From Mastigias papua (Eukaryota > Cnidaria > Scyphozoa > Rhizostomeae > Mastigiidae), in contig OZ025275.1 of the NCBI GenBank assembly GCA_964019165.1, forward strand, positions 16,003,759 to 16,067,758: 64,000 nt of DNA. The letters run 5' to 3'. Shown piece after piece: positions 48,901-63,900 of this stretch. Made by a program: the position numbers and the translations under genes. Position 1 is the stretch's first letter, and every line of letters starts with the position of its first letter. Below the pieces are notes generated by a model. It was not told where the DNA came from, made no database searches, and worked only from the letters and a program-made list of their open reading frames with translations.

Positions 48901-51900
48901 ATCAATCAATTTCAAATTTGGTCATTTTTGAGCAAAATACCAAGGCTATAGCCTTACTTTTTGGCCAAAATTCGCTCATTTTCATCACTTTTCAATCTGC
49001 AATCACAATCAATCAATTTCAAATTTGGTCATGTTTGAGCAAAATACCAAGGCTATAGCCTTCCTTCTGGCCAATAATCGGTCAGTTTCATCACTTTTCA
49101 ATCTGCAATCAAAATCAATGAATTTCAAAGGTGGTCATTGTAGAGCAAAATACCAAGGCTATAGCCTTACTATTCGGTCAAAAATGGCTTATTTTCATCA
49201 CTTTACAATCTGCAATCAAAATCAATCAATTTCAAATTTGGTCATTTTTGAGCAAAATACCAAGGCTATAGCCTTACTTTTTGGCCAGAAATCGCTCATT
49301 TTCATCACTTTCTAATCTGCAATCAAAATCAATCAATTTCAAATTTGGTGATTTTTGAGCAAAATACCAAGGCTATAGCCTTACTTTTTGGCCAAAAATC
49401 GCTCATTTTCATCACTTTACAATCTGCAATCAAAATCAATCAATTTCAAATTTGGTCATTTTTGAGTAAAATACCAAGGCTATAGCCTTGCTTTTTGGCC
49501 ACATTTCGCTCATTTTCATCACTTTTCAATCTGCAATCAAAATCAATCAATTTCAAATTTGGTCATTTTTGTGCAAAATACCAAGGCTATAGCCTTACCT
49601 TTTGACCAGAAATCGCTCATTTTCATAACTTTTCAATCTGCAATCAAAATCAATCAATTTCAAATTTGGTCATTTTTGAGCAAAATACCAAGGCTATAGC
49701 CTTGCTTTTTGGCCAAATTTCGCTCATTGTCATCACTTTTCAATCTGCAATCAAAATCAATCAATTTCAAATTTGGTCATTTTTGAGCAAAATACCAAGG
49801 CTATAGCCTTACTTTTTGGCCAAAATTCGCTCATTTTCATCACTTTTCAATCTGCAATCACAATCAATCAATTTCAAATTTGGTCATGTTTGAGCAAAAT
49901 ACCAAGGCTATAGCCTTCCTTCTGGCCAATAATCGGTCAGTTTCATCACTTTTCAATCTGCAATCAAAATCAATGAATTTCAAAGGTGGTCATTGTAGAG
50001 CAAAATACCAAGGCTATAGCCTTACTATTCGGTCAAAAATGGCTTATTTTCATCACTTTACAATCTGCAATCAAAATCAATCAATTTCAAATTTGGTCAT
50101 TTTTGAGCAAAATACCAAGGCTATAGCCTTACGTTTTGGCCAAAAATCGATCATTTTCATCACTTTTCAATCTGCAATCAAAATCAATCAAGTTCAAAGT
50201 TGGTCACTTGTGAGGAAAATACCAAGTCTATAGCCTTACTTTTAGGCCAAGAATCGCTTATTTTCATTACTTTACAATCTGCAGTCAAAATCAATCAATT
50301 TCAAATATGGTCAATTGTGAGCAAAATACCAAGGGTATAGCCTTACCTTTTGGCCAGAAATTGGTCATTTTCATCACTTTTCAATCTGCAATCAAAATCA
50401 ATCAATTTCAAATTTGGTCATTTTTGAGCAAAATACCAAGGCTATAGCCTTACTTTTAGGCCAAGAATCGCTTATTTTCATTACTTTACAATCTGCAATC
50501 AAAATCAATCAATTTCAAATTTGGTCATTTGTGAGCAAAATACCAAGGCTATAGCCTTACTTTTAGGCCAAGAATCGCTTATTTTCATTACTTTACAATC
50601 TGCATTGAAAATCAATCAATTTCAAATTTGGTCACGTTTGAGCAAAATACCAGGGCTATAGCCTTACCTTTTGGCCAGAAATCGCTCATTATCATCACTT
50701 TTCAATCTGCAATCAAAATCAATCAATTTCAAATTTGGTTATTTTTGAGCAAAATACCAAGGCTATAGCCTTACTTTTTGGCCAGAAATCGCTCATTTTC
50801 ATCACTTTCTAATCTGCAATCAAAATCAATCAATTTCAAATTTGGTGATTTTTGAGCAACATACCAAGGCTATAGCCTTACTTTTTGGCCAAAAATCGCT
50901 CATTTTCATCACTTTTCAATCTGCAATCAAAATCAATCAATTTCAAATTTGGTCATTTTTGAGCAAAATACCAAGGCTATAGCCTTGCTTTTTGGCCACA
51001 TTTCGCTCATTTTCATCACTTTTCAATCTGCAATCAAAATCAATCAATTTCAAATTTGGTCATTTTTGAGGAAAATACCAAGGCTATAGCCTTGCTTTTT
51101 GGCCAAATTTCGCTCATTGTCATCACTTTTCAATCTGCAATCAAAATCAATCAATTTCAAATATGGTCAATTGTGAGCAAAATACCAAGGCTATAGCCTT
51201 ACTTTTTGGCCAAAATTCGCTCATTTTCATCACTTTTCAATCTGCAATCACAATCAATCAATTTCAAATTTGGTCATGTTTGAGGAAAATACCAAGGCTA
51301 TAGCCTTCCTTCTGGCCAATAATCGGTCAGTTTCATCACTTTTCAATCTTCAATCAAAATCAATGAATTTCAAAGGTGGTCATTGTAGAGCAAAATACCA
51401 AGGCTATAGCCTTACTATTCGGTCAAAAATGGCTTATTTTCATCACTTTACAATCTGCAATCAAAATCAATCAATTTCAAATTTGGTCATTTTATAGCAA
51501 AATACCAAGGCTATAGCCTTGCTTTTTGGCCAAATTTCGCTCATTTTCATCACTTTTCAATCTGCAATCAAAATCAATCAATTTCAAATTTGGTCATGTG
51601 TGTGCAAAATACCAAGGCTATAGCCTTACTTTTTGACCAGAAATCGCTCATTTTCATGACTTTTCAATCTGCAATCAAAATCAATCAATGTCAAATGTGG
51701 TCATCTTTGAGCAAAATACCAAGGCTATAGCCTTGCTTTTTGGCCAAATTTCGCTCATTGTCATCACTTTTCAATCTGCAATCAAAATCAATCAATTTCA
51801 AATTTGGTCATGTTTGAGCAAAATACCAAGTCTATAGCCTTACTTTTTGGCCAAAATTCGCTCATTTTCATCACTTTTCAATCTGCAATCACAATCAATT

Positions 51901-54900
51901 TCAAATTTGGTCATTTTATAGCAAAATACCAAGGCTATAGCCTTGCTTTTTGGCCAAATTTCGCTCATTTTCATCACTTTTCAATCTGCAATCAAAATCA
52001 ATCAATTTCAAATTTGGTCATTTGTGTGCAAAATACCAAGGCTATAGCCTTACTTTTTGACCAGAAATCGCTCATTTTCATGACTTTTCAATCTGCAATC
52101 AAAATCAATCAATGTCAAATGTGGTCATCTTTGAGCAAAATACCAAGGCTATAGCCTTGCTTTTTGGCCAAATTTCGCTCATTGTCATCACTTTTCAATC
52201 TGCAATCAAAATCAATCAATTTCAAATTTGGTCATGTTTGAGCAAAATACCAAGTCTATAGCCTTACTTTTTGGCCAAAATTCGCTCATTTTCATCACTT
52301 TTCAATCTGCAATCACAATCAATTTCAAATTTGGTCATGTTTGAGGAAAATACCAAGGCTATAGCCTTCCTTCTGGCCAATAATCGGTCAGTTTCATCAC
52401 TGTTCAATCTGCAATCAAAATCAATCAATTTCAAATTTGGTCATTTTTGAGCAAAATACCAAGGCTATAGCCTTGCTTTTTGGCCACATTTCGCTCATTT
52501 TCATCACTTTTCAATCTGCAATCAAAATCAATCAATTTCAAATTTGGTCATGTTTGAGCAAAATACCAAGGCTATAGCCTTACTTTTTGGCCAAAATTCG
52601 CTCATTTTCATCACGTTTCAATCTGCAATCAAAATCAATCAATTTCAAATTTTTTGATTTTTGAGCAAAATACCAAGGCTATAGCCTTACGTTTTGGCCA
52701 AAAGTCGCTCATTTTCATCACTTTTCAATCTGCAATCAAAATCAATCAATTTCAAATTTGGTCATTTTTGAGCAAAATACCAAGGCTATAGCCTTACTTG
52801 TAGGCCAAGAATCGCTTATTTTCATTACTTTACAATCTGCATTGAAAATCAATCAATTTCAAGTTTTGTCATGTTTGAGCAAAATACCAAGGCTATAGCC
52901 TTACGTTTTGGCCAAAAATCGATCATTTTCATCACTTTTCAATCTGCAATCAAAATCAATCAAGTTCAAAGTTGGTCACTTGTGAGCAAAATACCAAGTC
53001 TATAGCCTTACTTTTAGGCCAAGAATCGCTTATTTTCATTACTTTACAATCTGCAGTCAAAATCAATCAATTTCAAATATGGTCAATTGTGAGCAAAATA
53101 CCAAGGGTATAGCCTTACCTTTTGGCCAGAAATCGGTCATTTTCATCACTTTTCAATCTGCAATCAAAATCAATCAATTTCAAATTTGGTCATTTTTGAG
53201 CAAAATACCAAGGCTATAGCCTTACTATTTGGCCAAAAATCGATCATTTTCATCACTTTTCAATCTGCAATCAAAATCAATCAAGTTCAAAGTTGGTCAC
53301 TTGTGAGCAAAATACCAAGTCTATAGCCTTACTTTTAGGCCAAGAATCGCTTATTTTCATTACTTTACAATCTGCAGTCAAAATCAATCAATTTCAAATA
53401 TGGTCCATTGTGAGCAAAATACCAAGGCTATAGCCTTACCTTTTGGCCAGAAATCGCTCATTTTCATCACTTTTCAATCTGCAATCACAATCAATCAATT
53501 TCAAATTTGGTCATTTTTGAGCAAAATACCAAGGCTATAGCCTTGCTTTTTGGCCAAATTTCGCTCATTTTCATCACTTTTCAATCTGCAATCAAAATCA
53601 ATCAATTTCAAATTTGGTCATTTTTGTGCAAAATACCAAGGCTATAGCCTTACTTTTTGACCAGAAATCGCTCATTTTCATCACTTTTCAATCTGCAATC
53701 AAAATCAATCAATGTCAAATGTGGTCATTTTTGAGCAAAATACCAAGGCTATAGCCTTGCTTTTTGGCCAAATTTCGCTCATTGTCATCACTTTTCAATC
53801 TGCAATCAAAATCAATCAATTTCAAATTTGGTCATGTTTGAGCAAAATACCAAGGCTATAGCCTTACTTTTTGGCCAAAATTCGCTCATTTTCATCACGT
53901 TTCAATCTGCAATCACAATCAATCAATTTCAAATTTGGTGATTTTTGAGCAAAATACCAAGGCTATAGCCTTACGTTTTGGCCAAAAGTCGCTCATTTTC
54001 ATCACTTTTCAATCTGCAATCAAAATCAATCAATTTCAAATTTGGTCATTTTTGAGCAAAATACCAAGGCTATAGCCTTACTTGTAGGCCAAGAATCGCT
54101 TATTTTCATTACTTTACAATCTGCATTGAAAATCAATCAATTTCAAGTTTTGTCATGTTTGAGCAAAATACCAAGGCTATAGCCTTACGTTTTGGCCAAA
54201 AATCGATCATTTTCATCACTTTTCAATCTGCAATCAAAATCAATCAAGTTCAAAGTTGGTCACTTGTGAGCAAAATACCAAGTCTATAGCCTTACTTTTA
54301 GGCCAAGAATCGCTTATTTTCATTACTTTACAATCTGCAGTCAAAATCAATCAATTTCAAATATGGTCAATTGTGAGCAAAATACCAAGGGTATAGCCTT
54401 ACCTTTTGGCCAGAAATCGGTCATTTTCATCACTTTTCAATCTGCAATCAAAATCAATCAATTTCAAATTTGGTCATTTTTGAGCAAAATACCAAGGCTA
54501 TAGCCTTACTATTTGGCCAAAAATCGCTCATTTTCATCACTTTTCAATCTGCAATCAAAATCAATCAAGTTCAAAGTTGGTCACTTGTGAGCAAAATACC
54601 AAGTCTATAGCCTTACTTTTAGGCCAAGAATCGCTTATTTTCATTACTTTACAATCTGCAGTCAAAATCAATCAATTTCAAATATGGTCCATTGTGAGCA
54701 AAATACCAAGGCTATAGCCTTACCTTTTGGCCAGAAATCGCTCATTTTCATCACTTTTCAATCTGCAATCACAATCAATCAATTTCAAATTTGGTCATTT
54801 TTGAGCAAAATACCAAGGCTATAGCCTTACTTTTAGTCCAAGAATCGCTTATTTTCATTACTTTACAATCTGCATTGAAAATCAATCAATTTCAAATTTG

Positions 54901-57900
54901 GTCATGTTTGAGCAAAATACCAGGGCTATAGCCTTACCTTTTGGCCAGAAATCGCTCATTTTCATCACTTTTCAATCTGCAATCAAAATCAATCAATTTC
55001 AAATTTGGTTATTTTTGAGCAAAATACCAAGGCTATAGCCTTACTTTTTGGCCAGAAATCGCTCATTTTCATCACTTTTCAATCTGCAATCAAAATCAAT
55101 CAATTTCAAATTTGGTGATTTTTGAGCAACATACCAAGGCTATAGCCTTACTTTTTGGCCAAAAATCGCTCATTTTCATCACTTTTCAATCTGCAATCAA
55201 AATCAATCAATTTCAAATTTGGTCATTTTTGAGCAAAATACCAAGGCTATAGCCTTGCTTTTTGGCCACATTTCGCTCATTTTCATCACTTTTCAATCTG
55301 CAATCAAAATCAATCAATTTCAAATTTGGTCATTTTTGTGCAAAATACCAAGGCTATAGCCTTACTTATTGACCAGAAATCGCTCATTTTCATAACTTTT
55401 CAATCTGCAATCAAAATCAATCAATTTCAAATTTGGTCATTTTTGAGCAAAATACCAAGGCTATAGCCTTGCTTTTTGGCCAAATTTCGCTCATTGTCAT
55501 CACTTGTCAATCTGCAATCAAAATCAATCAATTTCAAATATGGTCAATTGTGAGCAAAATACCAAGGCTATAGCCTTACTTTTTGGCCAAAATTCGCTCA
55601 TTTTCATCACTTTTCAATCTGCAATCACAATCAATCAATTTCAAATTTGGTCATGTTTGAGGAAAATACCAAGGCTATAGCCTTCCTTCTGGCCAATAAT
55701 CGGTCAGTTTCATCACTTTTCAATCTTCAATCAAAATCAATGAATTTCAAAGGTGGTCATTGTAGAGCAAAATACCAAGGCTATAGCCTTACTATTCGGT
55801 CAAAAATGGCTTATTTTCATCACTTTACAATCTGCAATCAAAATCAATCAATTTCAAATTTGGTCATTTTATAGCAAAATACCAAGGCTATAGCCTTGCT
55901 TTTTGGCCAAATTTCGCTCATTTTCATCACTTTTCAATCTGCAATCAAAATCAATCAATTTCAAATTTGGTCATGTGTGTGCAAAATACCAAGGCTATAG
56001 CCTTACTTATTGACCAGAAATCGCTCATTTTCATGACTTTTCAATCTGCAATCAAAATCAATCAATGTCAAATGTGGTCATCTTTGAGCAAAATACCAAG
56101 GCTATAGCCTTGCTTTTTGGCCAAATTTCGCTCATTGTCATCACTTTTCAATCTGCAATCAAAATCAATCAATTTCAAATTTGGTCATGTTTGAGCAAAA
56201 TACCAAGTCTATAGCCTTACTTTTTGGCCAAAATTCGCTCATTTTCATCACTTTTCAATCTGCAATCACAATCAATTTCAAATTTGGTCATGTTTGAGCA
56301 AAATACCAAGGCTATAGCCTTCCTTCTGGCCAATAATCGGTCAGTTTCATCACTGTTCAATCTGCAATCAAAATCAATCAATTTCAAATTTGGTCATTTT
56401 TGAGCAAAATACCAAGGCTATAGCCTTGCTTTTTGGCCAAATTTCGCTCATTTTCATCACTTTTCAATCTGCATTCAAAATCAATCAATTTCAAATTTGG
56501 TCATTTTTGAGCAAAATACCAAGGCTATAGCCTTGCTTTTTGGCCAAATTTCGCTCATTTTCATCACTTTTCAATCTGCAATCAAAATCAATCAATTTCA
56601 AATTTGGTCATTTTTGTGCAAAATACCAAGGCTATAGCCTTACTTTTTGACCAGAAATCGCTCATTTTCATCACTTTTCAATCTGCAATCAAAATCAATC
56701 AATGTCAAATGTGGTCATTTTTGAGCAAAATACCAAGGCTATAGCCTTGCTTTTTGGCCAAATTTCGCTCATTGTCATCACTTTTCAATCTGCAATCAAA
56801 ATCAATCAATTTCAAATTTGGTCATTTTTGAGCAAAATACCAAGGCTAGAGCCTTACCTTTAGGTCAAAAATCGCTTATTGTTATCACTTTACAATTTGC
56901 ATTCAAACTCAAATAATTTCAAATTTGGTCATTTTTGAGCAAAATACCAAGGCCATAACCTTACTTTAAGGTCAAAAATAGCTTATTTTCATCACTTTAC
57001 AATCTGCAATCAAAATCAATCAATTTCAAATTTGGTCACGTTTGAGCAAAATACCAAGGCTATAGCCTTACTATTCGGTCAAAAATGGCTTATTTTCATC
57101 ACTTTACAATCTGCAATCAAAATCAATCAATTTCAAATTTGGTCATTTTATAGCAAAATACCAAGGCTATAGCCTTGCTTTTTGGCCAAATTTCGCTCAT
57201 TTTCATCACTTTTCAATCTGCAATCAAAATCAATCAATTTCAAATTTGGTCATTTGTGTGCAAAATACCAAGGCTATAGCCTTACTTTTTGACCAGAAAT
57301 CGCTCATTTTCATGACTTTTCAATCTGCAATCAAAATCAATCAATGTCAAATGTGGTCATCTTTGAGCAAAATACCAAGGCTATAGCCTTGCTTTTTGGC
57401 CAAATTTCGCTCATTGTCATCACTTTTCAATCTGCAATCACAATCAATCAATTTCAAATTTGGTCATGTTTGAGCAAAATACCAAGGCTATAGCCTTCCT
57501 TCTGGCCAATAATCGGTCAGTTTCATCACTGTTCAATCTGCAATCAAAATCAATCAATTTCAAATTTGGTCATTTTTGAGCAAAATACCAAGGCTATAGC
57601 CTTGCTTTTTGGCCAAATTTCGCTCATTTTCATCACTTTTCAATCTGCAATCAAAATCAATCAATTTCAAATTTGGTCATTTTTGAGCAAAATACCAAGG
57701 CTATAGCCTTGCTTTTTGGCCAAATTTCGCTCATTTTCATCACTTTTCAATCTGCAATCAAAATCAATCAATTTCAAATTTGGTCATTTTTGTGCAAAAT
57801 ACCAAGGCTATAGCCTTACTTTTTGACCAGAAATCGCTCATTTTCATCACTTTTCAATCTGCAATCAAAATCAATCAATGTCAAATGTGGTCATTTTTGA

Positions 57901-60900
57901 GCAAAATACCAAGGCTATAGCCTTGCTTTTTGGCCAAATTTCGCTCATTGTCATCACTTTTCAATCTGCAATCAAAATCAATCAATTTCAAATTTGGTCA
58001 TGTTTGAGCAAAATACCAAGGCTATAGCCTTACTTTTTGGCCAAAATTCGCTCATTTTCATCACGTTTCAATCTGCAATCACAATCAATCAATTTCAAAT
58101 TTGGTCATGTTTGAGCAAAATACCAAGGCTATAGCCTTCCTTCTGGCCAATAATCGGTCAGTTTCATCACTTTTCAATCTGCAATCAAAATCAATGAATT
58201 TCAAAGGTGGTCATTGTAGAGCAAAATACCAAGGCTATAGCCTTACTATTCGGTCAAAAATGGCTTATTTTCATCACTTTACAATCTGCAATCAAAATCA
58301 ATCAATTTCAAATTTGGTCATTTTTGAGCAAAATACCAAGGGTATAGCCTTACCTTTTGGCCAGAAATCGGTCATTTTCATCACTTTTCAATCTGCAATC
58401 AAAATCAATCAATTTCAAATTTGGTCATTTTTGAGCAAAATACCAAGGCTATAGCCTTACTATTTGGCCAAAAATCGATCATTTTCATCACTTTTCAATC
58501 TGCAATCAAAATCAATCAAGTTCAAAGTTGGTCACTTGTGAGCAAAATACCAAGTCTATAGCCTTACTTTTAGGCCAAGAATCGCTTATTTTCATTACTT
58601 TACAATCTGCAGTCAAAATCAATCAATTTCAAATATGGTCCATTGTGAGCAAAATACCAAGGCTATAGCCTTACCTTTTGGCCAGAAATCGCTCATTTTC
58701 ATCACTTTTCAATCTGCAATCACAATCAATCAATTTCAAATTTGGTCATTTTTGAGCAAAATACCAAGGCTATAGCCTTGCTTTTAGTCCAAGAATCGCT
58801 TATTTTCATTACTTTACAATCTGCATTGAAAATCAATCAATTTCAAATTTGGTCATGTTTGAGCAAAATACCAGGGCTATAGCCTTACCTTTTGGCCAGA
58901 AATCGCTCATTTTCATCACTTTTCAATCTGCAATCAAAATCAATCAATTTCAAATTTGGTCATTTTTGAGCAAAATACCAAGGCTATAGCCTTGCTTTTT
59001 GGCCAAATTTCGCTCATTGTCATCACTTTTCAATCTGCAATCAAAATCAATCAATTTCAAATTTGGTCATGTTTGAGGAAAATACCAAGGCTATAGCCTT
59101 ACTTTTTGGCCAAAATTCGCTCATTTTCATCACTTTTCAATCTGCAATCAAAATCAATCAATTTCAAATATGGTCATGTTTGAGCAAAATACCAAGGCTA
59201 TTGACTTCCTTCTGGCCAATAATCGGTCAGTTTCATCACTTTTCAATCTGCAATCAAAATCAATGAATTTCAAAGGTGGTCATTTTTGAGCAAAATACCA
59301 AGGCTATAGCCTTACTATTCGGTCAAAAATGGCTTATTTTCATCACTTTACAATCTGCAATCAAAATCAATCAATTTCAAATTTGGTCATTTTATAGCAA
59401 AATACCAAGGCTATAGCCTTGCTTTTTGGCCAAATTTCGCTCATTTTCATCACTTTTCAATCTGCAATCAAAATCAATCAATTTCAAATGTGGTCATTTT
59501 TGAGCAAAATACCAACGCTATAGCCTTGCTTTTTGGCCAAATTTCGCTCATTGTCATCACTTTTCAATCTGCAATCAAAATCAATCAATTTCAAATTTGG
59601 TCATGTTTGAGGAAAATACCAAGGCTATAGCCTTACTTTTTGGCCAAAATTCGCTCATTTTCATCACTTTTCAATCTGCAATCAAAATCAATCAATTTCA
59701 AATATAGTCATGTTTGAGCAAAATACCAAGGCTATTGCCTTCCTTCTGGCCAATAATCGGTCAGTTTCATCACTTGTCAATCTGCAATCAAAATCAATGA
59801 ATTTCAAAGGTGGTCATTGTAGAGCAAAATACCAAGGCTATAGCCTTACTATTCGGTCAGAAATGGCTTATTTTCATCACTTTACAATCTGCAATCAAAA
59901 TCAATCAATTTCAAATTTGGTCATTTTTGAGCACAATACCACGGCTATAGCCTTACTTTTTTGCCAAAAATCGCTCATTTTCATCACTGTTCAATCTGCA
60001 ATCAAAATCAATCAATTTCAAATTTGGTCATTTTTGAGCAAGATACCAAGGCTATAGCCTTACTATTTGGCCAAAAATCGATCATTTTCATCACTTTTCA
60101 ATCTGCAATCAAAATCAATCAATTTCAAATTTGGTCATGTTTGAGCAAAATACTACGGCTATAGCCTTACTTTTTGGCCAAAAATCGCTCATTTCTATCA
60201 CTGTTCAAAATGCAATCAAAATCAATCAATTTCAAATTTGGTCATGTTTGGCTCATTTTTGGGCAAAATACCAAGGCTATAGCCTTACTGTTTGGCTAAA
60301 AATCGCTCATTTTCATCACTTTTCAATCTGCAATCAAAATCAATCAATTTCAAATTTGTTCATTCTTGAGCAATATACCAAGGCTATAGCCTTACTTTTT
60401 GGCCAAAAATCGCTCATTTTCATCACTTTTCAATATGCAATCAAAATCAATCAATTTCAATTTTGGTCATGGTTGGCTCATTTTTGAGCAAAATACCAAG
60501 GCTATAGCCTTACTTGTTGGCCAAAACTCGCTCATTTTCATCACTTTTCAATCTGCAATCAAAATCAATCAATTTGAGATTTGGTCATTTTTGAGCAAAA
60601 TACTACGGCTATAGCCTTACTTTTAGGTCAAAAATAGCTTATTTTCATCACTTTACAATCTGCAATCAAAATCAATCAATTTCAAATTTGGTCATGTTTG
60701 AGCAAAATACCAAGGCTATAGCCTTACGTTTTGGCCAATAATCGGTCAGTTTCCTCACTTTTCAATCTGCAATCAAAATCAATCAATTTCAAATTTGGTC
60801 AGTTTTGAACAAAATATCAAGGTTATAGCGTTACGTTCTGGCCAATAATCGCTCAGTATCATCACTTTTCAATCTGCAATCAAAATCAATCAATTTCAAA

Positions 60901-63900
60901 TTTGGTCATTTTTGAGCAAAATACCAAGGCTATAGCCTTACCTTTTGGCCAGAAATCGCTCATTTTCATCACTTTTCAATCTGCAATCAAAATCAATCAA
61001 TTTCAAATTTGGTCATTTTTGAGCAAAATACCAAGGCTATAGCCTTACTTTTAGGCCAAGAATCGCTTATTTTCATTACTTTACAATCTGCATTGAAAAT
61101 CAATCAATTTCAAATTTGGTCATGTTTGAGCAAAATACCAGGGCTATAGCCTTACCTTTTGGCCAGAAATCGCTCATTTTCATCACTTTTCAATCTGCAA
61201 TCAAAATCAATCAATTTCAAATTTGGTCATTTTTGAGCAAAATACCAAGGCTATAGCCTTACCTTTAGGTCAAAAATCGCTTATTGTTATCACTTTACAA
61301 TTTGCATTCAAACTCAAATAATTTCAAATTTGGTCATTTTTGAGCAAAATACCAAGGCCATAACCTTACTTTAAGGTCAAAAATAGCTTATTTTCATCAC
61401 TTTACAATCTGCAATCAAAATCAATCAATTTCAAATTTGGTCACGTTTGAGCAAAATACCAAGGCTATAGCCTTACGTTTTGGCCAATAATCGGTCAGTT
61501 TCATCACTTTTCAATCTGCAATCAAAATCAATCAATTTCAAATTTGGTCATTTTTGAGCAAAATACCAAGGCTATAGCCTTGCTTTTTGGCCACATTTCG
61601 CTCATTTTCATCACTTTTCAATCTGCAATCAAAATCAATCAATTTCAAATTTGGTCATTTTTGTGCAAAATACCAAGGCTATAGCCTTACCTTTAGGCCA
61701 GAAATCGCTCATTTTCATCACTTTTCAATCTGCAATCAAAATCAATCAATTTCAAATTTGGTCATTTTTGAGCAAAATACCAAGGCTATAGCCTTACTAT
61801 TTGGCCAAAAATCGATCATTTTCATCACTTTTCAATCTGCAATCAAAATCAATCAAGTTCAAAGTTGGTCACTTGTGAGCAAAATACCAAGTCTATAGCC
61901 TTACTTTTAGTCCAAGAATCGCTTATTTTCATTACTTTACAATCTGCATTGAAAATCAATCAATTTCAAATTTGGTCATGTTTGAGCAAAATACCAGGGC
62001 TATAGCCTTATCTTTTGGCCAGAAATCGCTCATTTTCATCACTTTTCAATCTGCAATCAAAATCAATCAATTTCAAATTTGGTCATTTTTGAGCAAAATA
62101 CCAAGGCTATAGCCTTACTTTTTGGCCAGAAATCGCTCATTTTCATCACTTTTCAATCTGCAATCAAAATCAATCAATTTCAAATTTGGTCATTTTTGAG
62201 CAAAATACCAAGTCTATAGCCTTACTGTTTGGCCAAAATTCGCTCATTTTCATCACTTTTCAATCTGCAATCACAATCAATCAATGTCAAATTTGGTCTT
62301 GTTTGAGCAAAATACCAAGGCTATAGCCTTCCTTCTGGCCAATAATCGGTCAGTTTCATCACTTTTCAATCTGCAATCAAAATCAATGAATTTCAAAGGT
62401 GGTCATTGTTGAGCAAAATACCAAGGCTATAGCCTTACTATTCGGACAAAAATGGCTTATTTTCATCACTTTACAATCTGCAATCAAAATCAATCAATTT
62501 CAAATTTGGTCATTTTATAGCAAAATACCAAGGCTATAGCCTTGCTTTTTGGCCAAATTTCGCTCATTTTCATCACTTTTCAATCTGCAATCAAAATCAA
62601 TCAATTTCAAATGTGGTCATGTTTGAGCAAAATACCAAGGCTATAACCTTGCTTTTTGGCCAAATTTCGCTCATTGTCATCACTTTTCAATCTGCAATCA
62701 AAATCAATCAATTTCAAATTTGGTCATGTTTGAGGAAAATACCAAGGCTATAGCCTTACTTTTTGGCCAAAATTCGCTCATTTTCATCACTTTTCAATCT
62801 GCAATCAAAATCAATCAATTTCAAATATGGTCATGTTTGAGCAAAATACCAAGGCTATTGCCTTCCTTCTGGCCAATAATAGGTCAGTTTCATCACTTTT
62901 CAATCTGCAATCAAAATCAATGAATTTCAAAGGTGGTCATTGTAGAGCAAAATACCAAGGCTATAGCCTTACTATTCGGTCAGAAATGGCTTATTGTCAT
63001 CACTTTACAATCTGCAATCAAAATCAATCAATTTCAAATTTGGTCATTTTTGAGCACAATACCACGGCTATAGCCTTACTTTTTTGCCAAAAATCGCTCA
63101 TTTTCATCACTGTTCAATCTGCAATCAAAATCAATCAATTTCAAATTTGGTCATTTTTGAGCAAAATACCAAGGCTATAGCCTTACTATTTGGCCAAAAA
63201 TCGATCATTTTCATCACTTTTCAATCTGCAATCAAAGTCAATCAATTTCAAATTTGGTCATGTTTGAGCAAAATACTACGGCTATAGCCTTACTTTTTGG
63301 CTAAAAATCGCTCATGTCTATCATAGTTCAAAATGCAATCAAAATCAATCAATTTCAAATTTGGTCATGTTTGGCTCATTTTTGGGCAAAATACCAAGGC
63401 TATAGCCTTACTGTTTGGCTAAAAATCGCTCATTTTCATCACTTTTCAATCTGCAATCAAAATCAATCAATTTCAAATTTGTTCATTCTTGAGCAATATA
63501 CCAAGGCTATAGCCTTACTTTTTGGCCAAAAATCGCTCATTTTCATCACTTTTCAATATGCAATCAAAATCAATCAATTTCAATTTTGGTCATGGTTGGC
63601 TCATTTTTGAGCAAAATACCAAGGCTATAGCCTTACTTGTTGGCCAAAACTCGCTCATTTTCATCACTTTTCAATCTGCAATCAAAATCAATCAATTTCA
63701 AATTTGGTCATGTTTGAGCAAAATACTACGGCTATAGCCTTACTTTTTGGCCAAAAATCGCTCATGTCTATCATAGTTCAAAATGCAATCAAAATCAATC
63801 AATTTCAAATTTGGTCATGTTTGGCTCATTTTTGGGCAAAATACCAAGGCTATAGCCTTACTGTTTGGCTAAAAATCGCTCATTTTCATCACTTTTCAAT

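Noticed and set aside
35303..63737. Recurrent 65-118 codon frames such as MAKNRSFSSLFNLQSKS and MVMFEQNTKAIA
   Set aside because: They span one to three 107-bp monomers, change frame at each monomer and recur wherever the monomer variant does; explained by the satellite.
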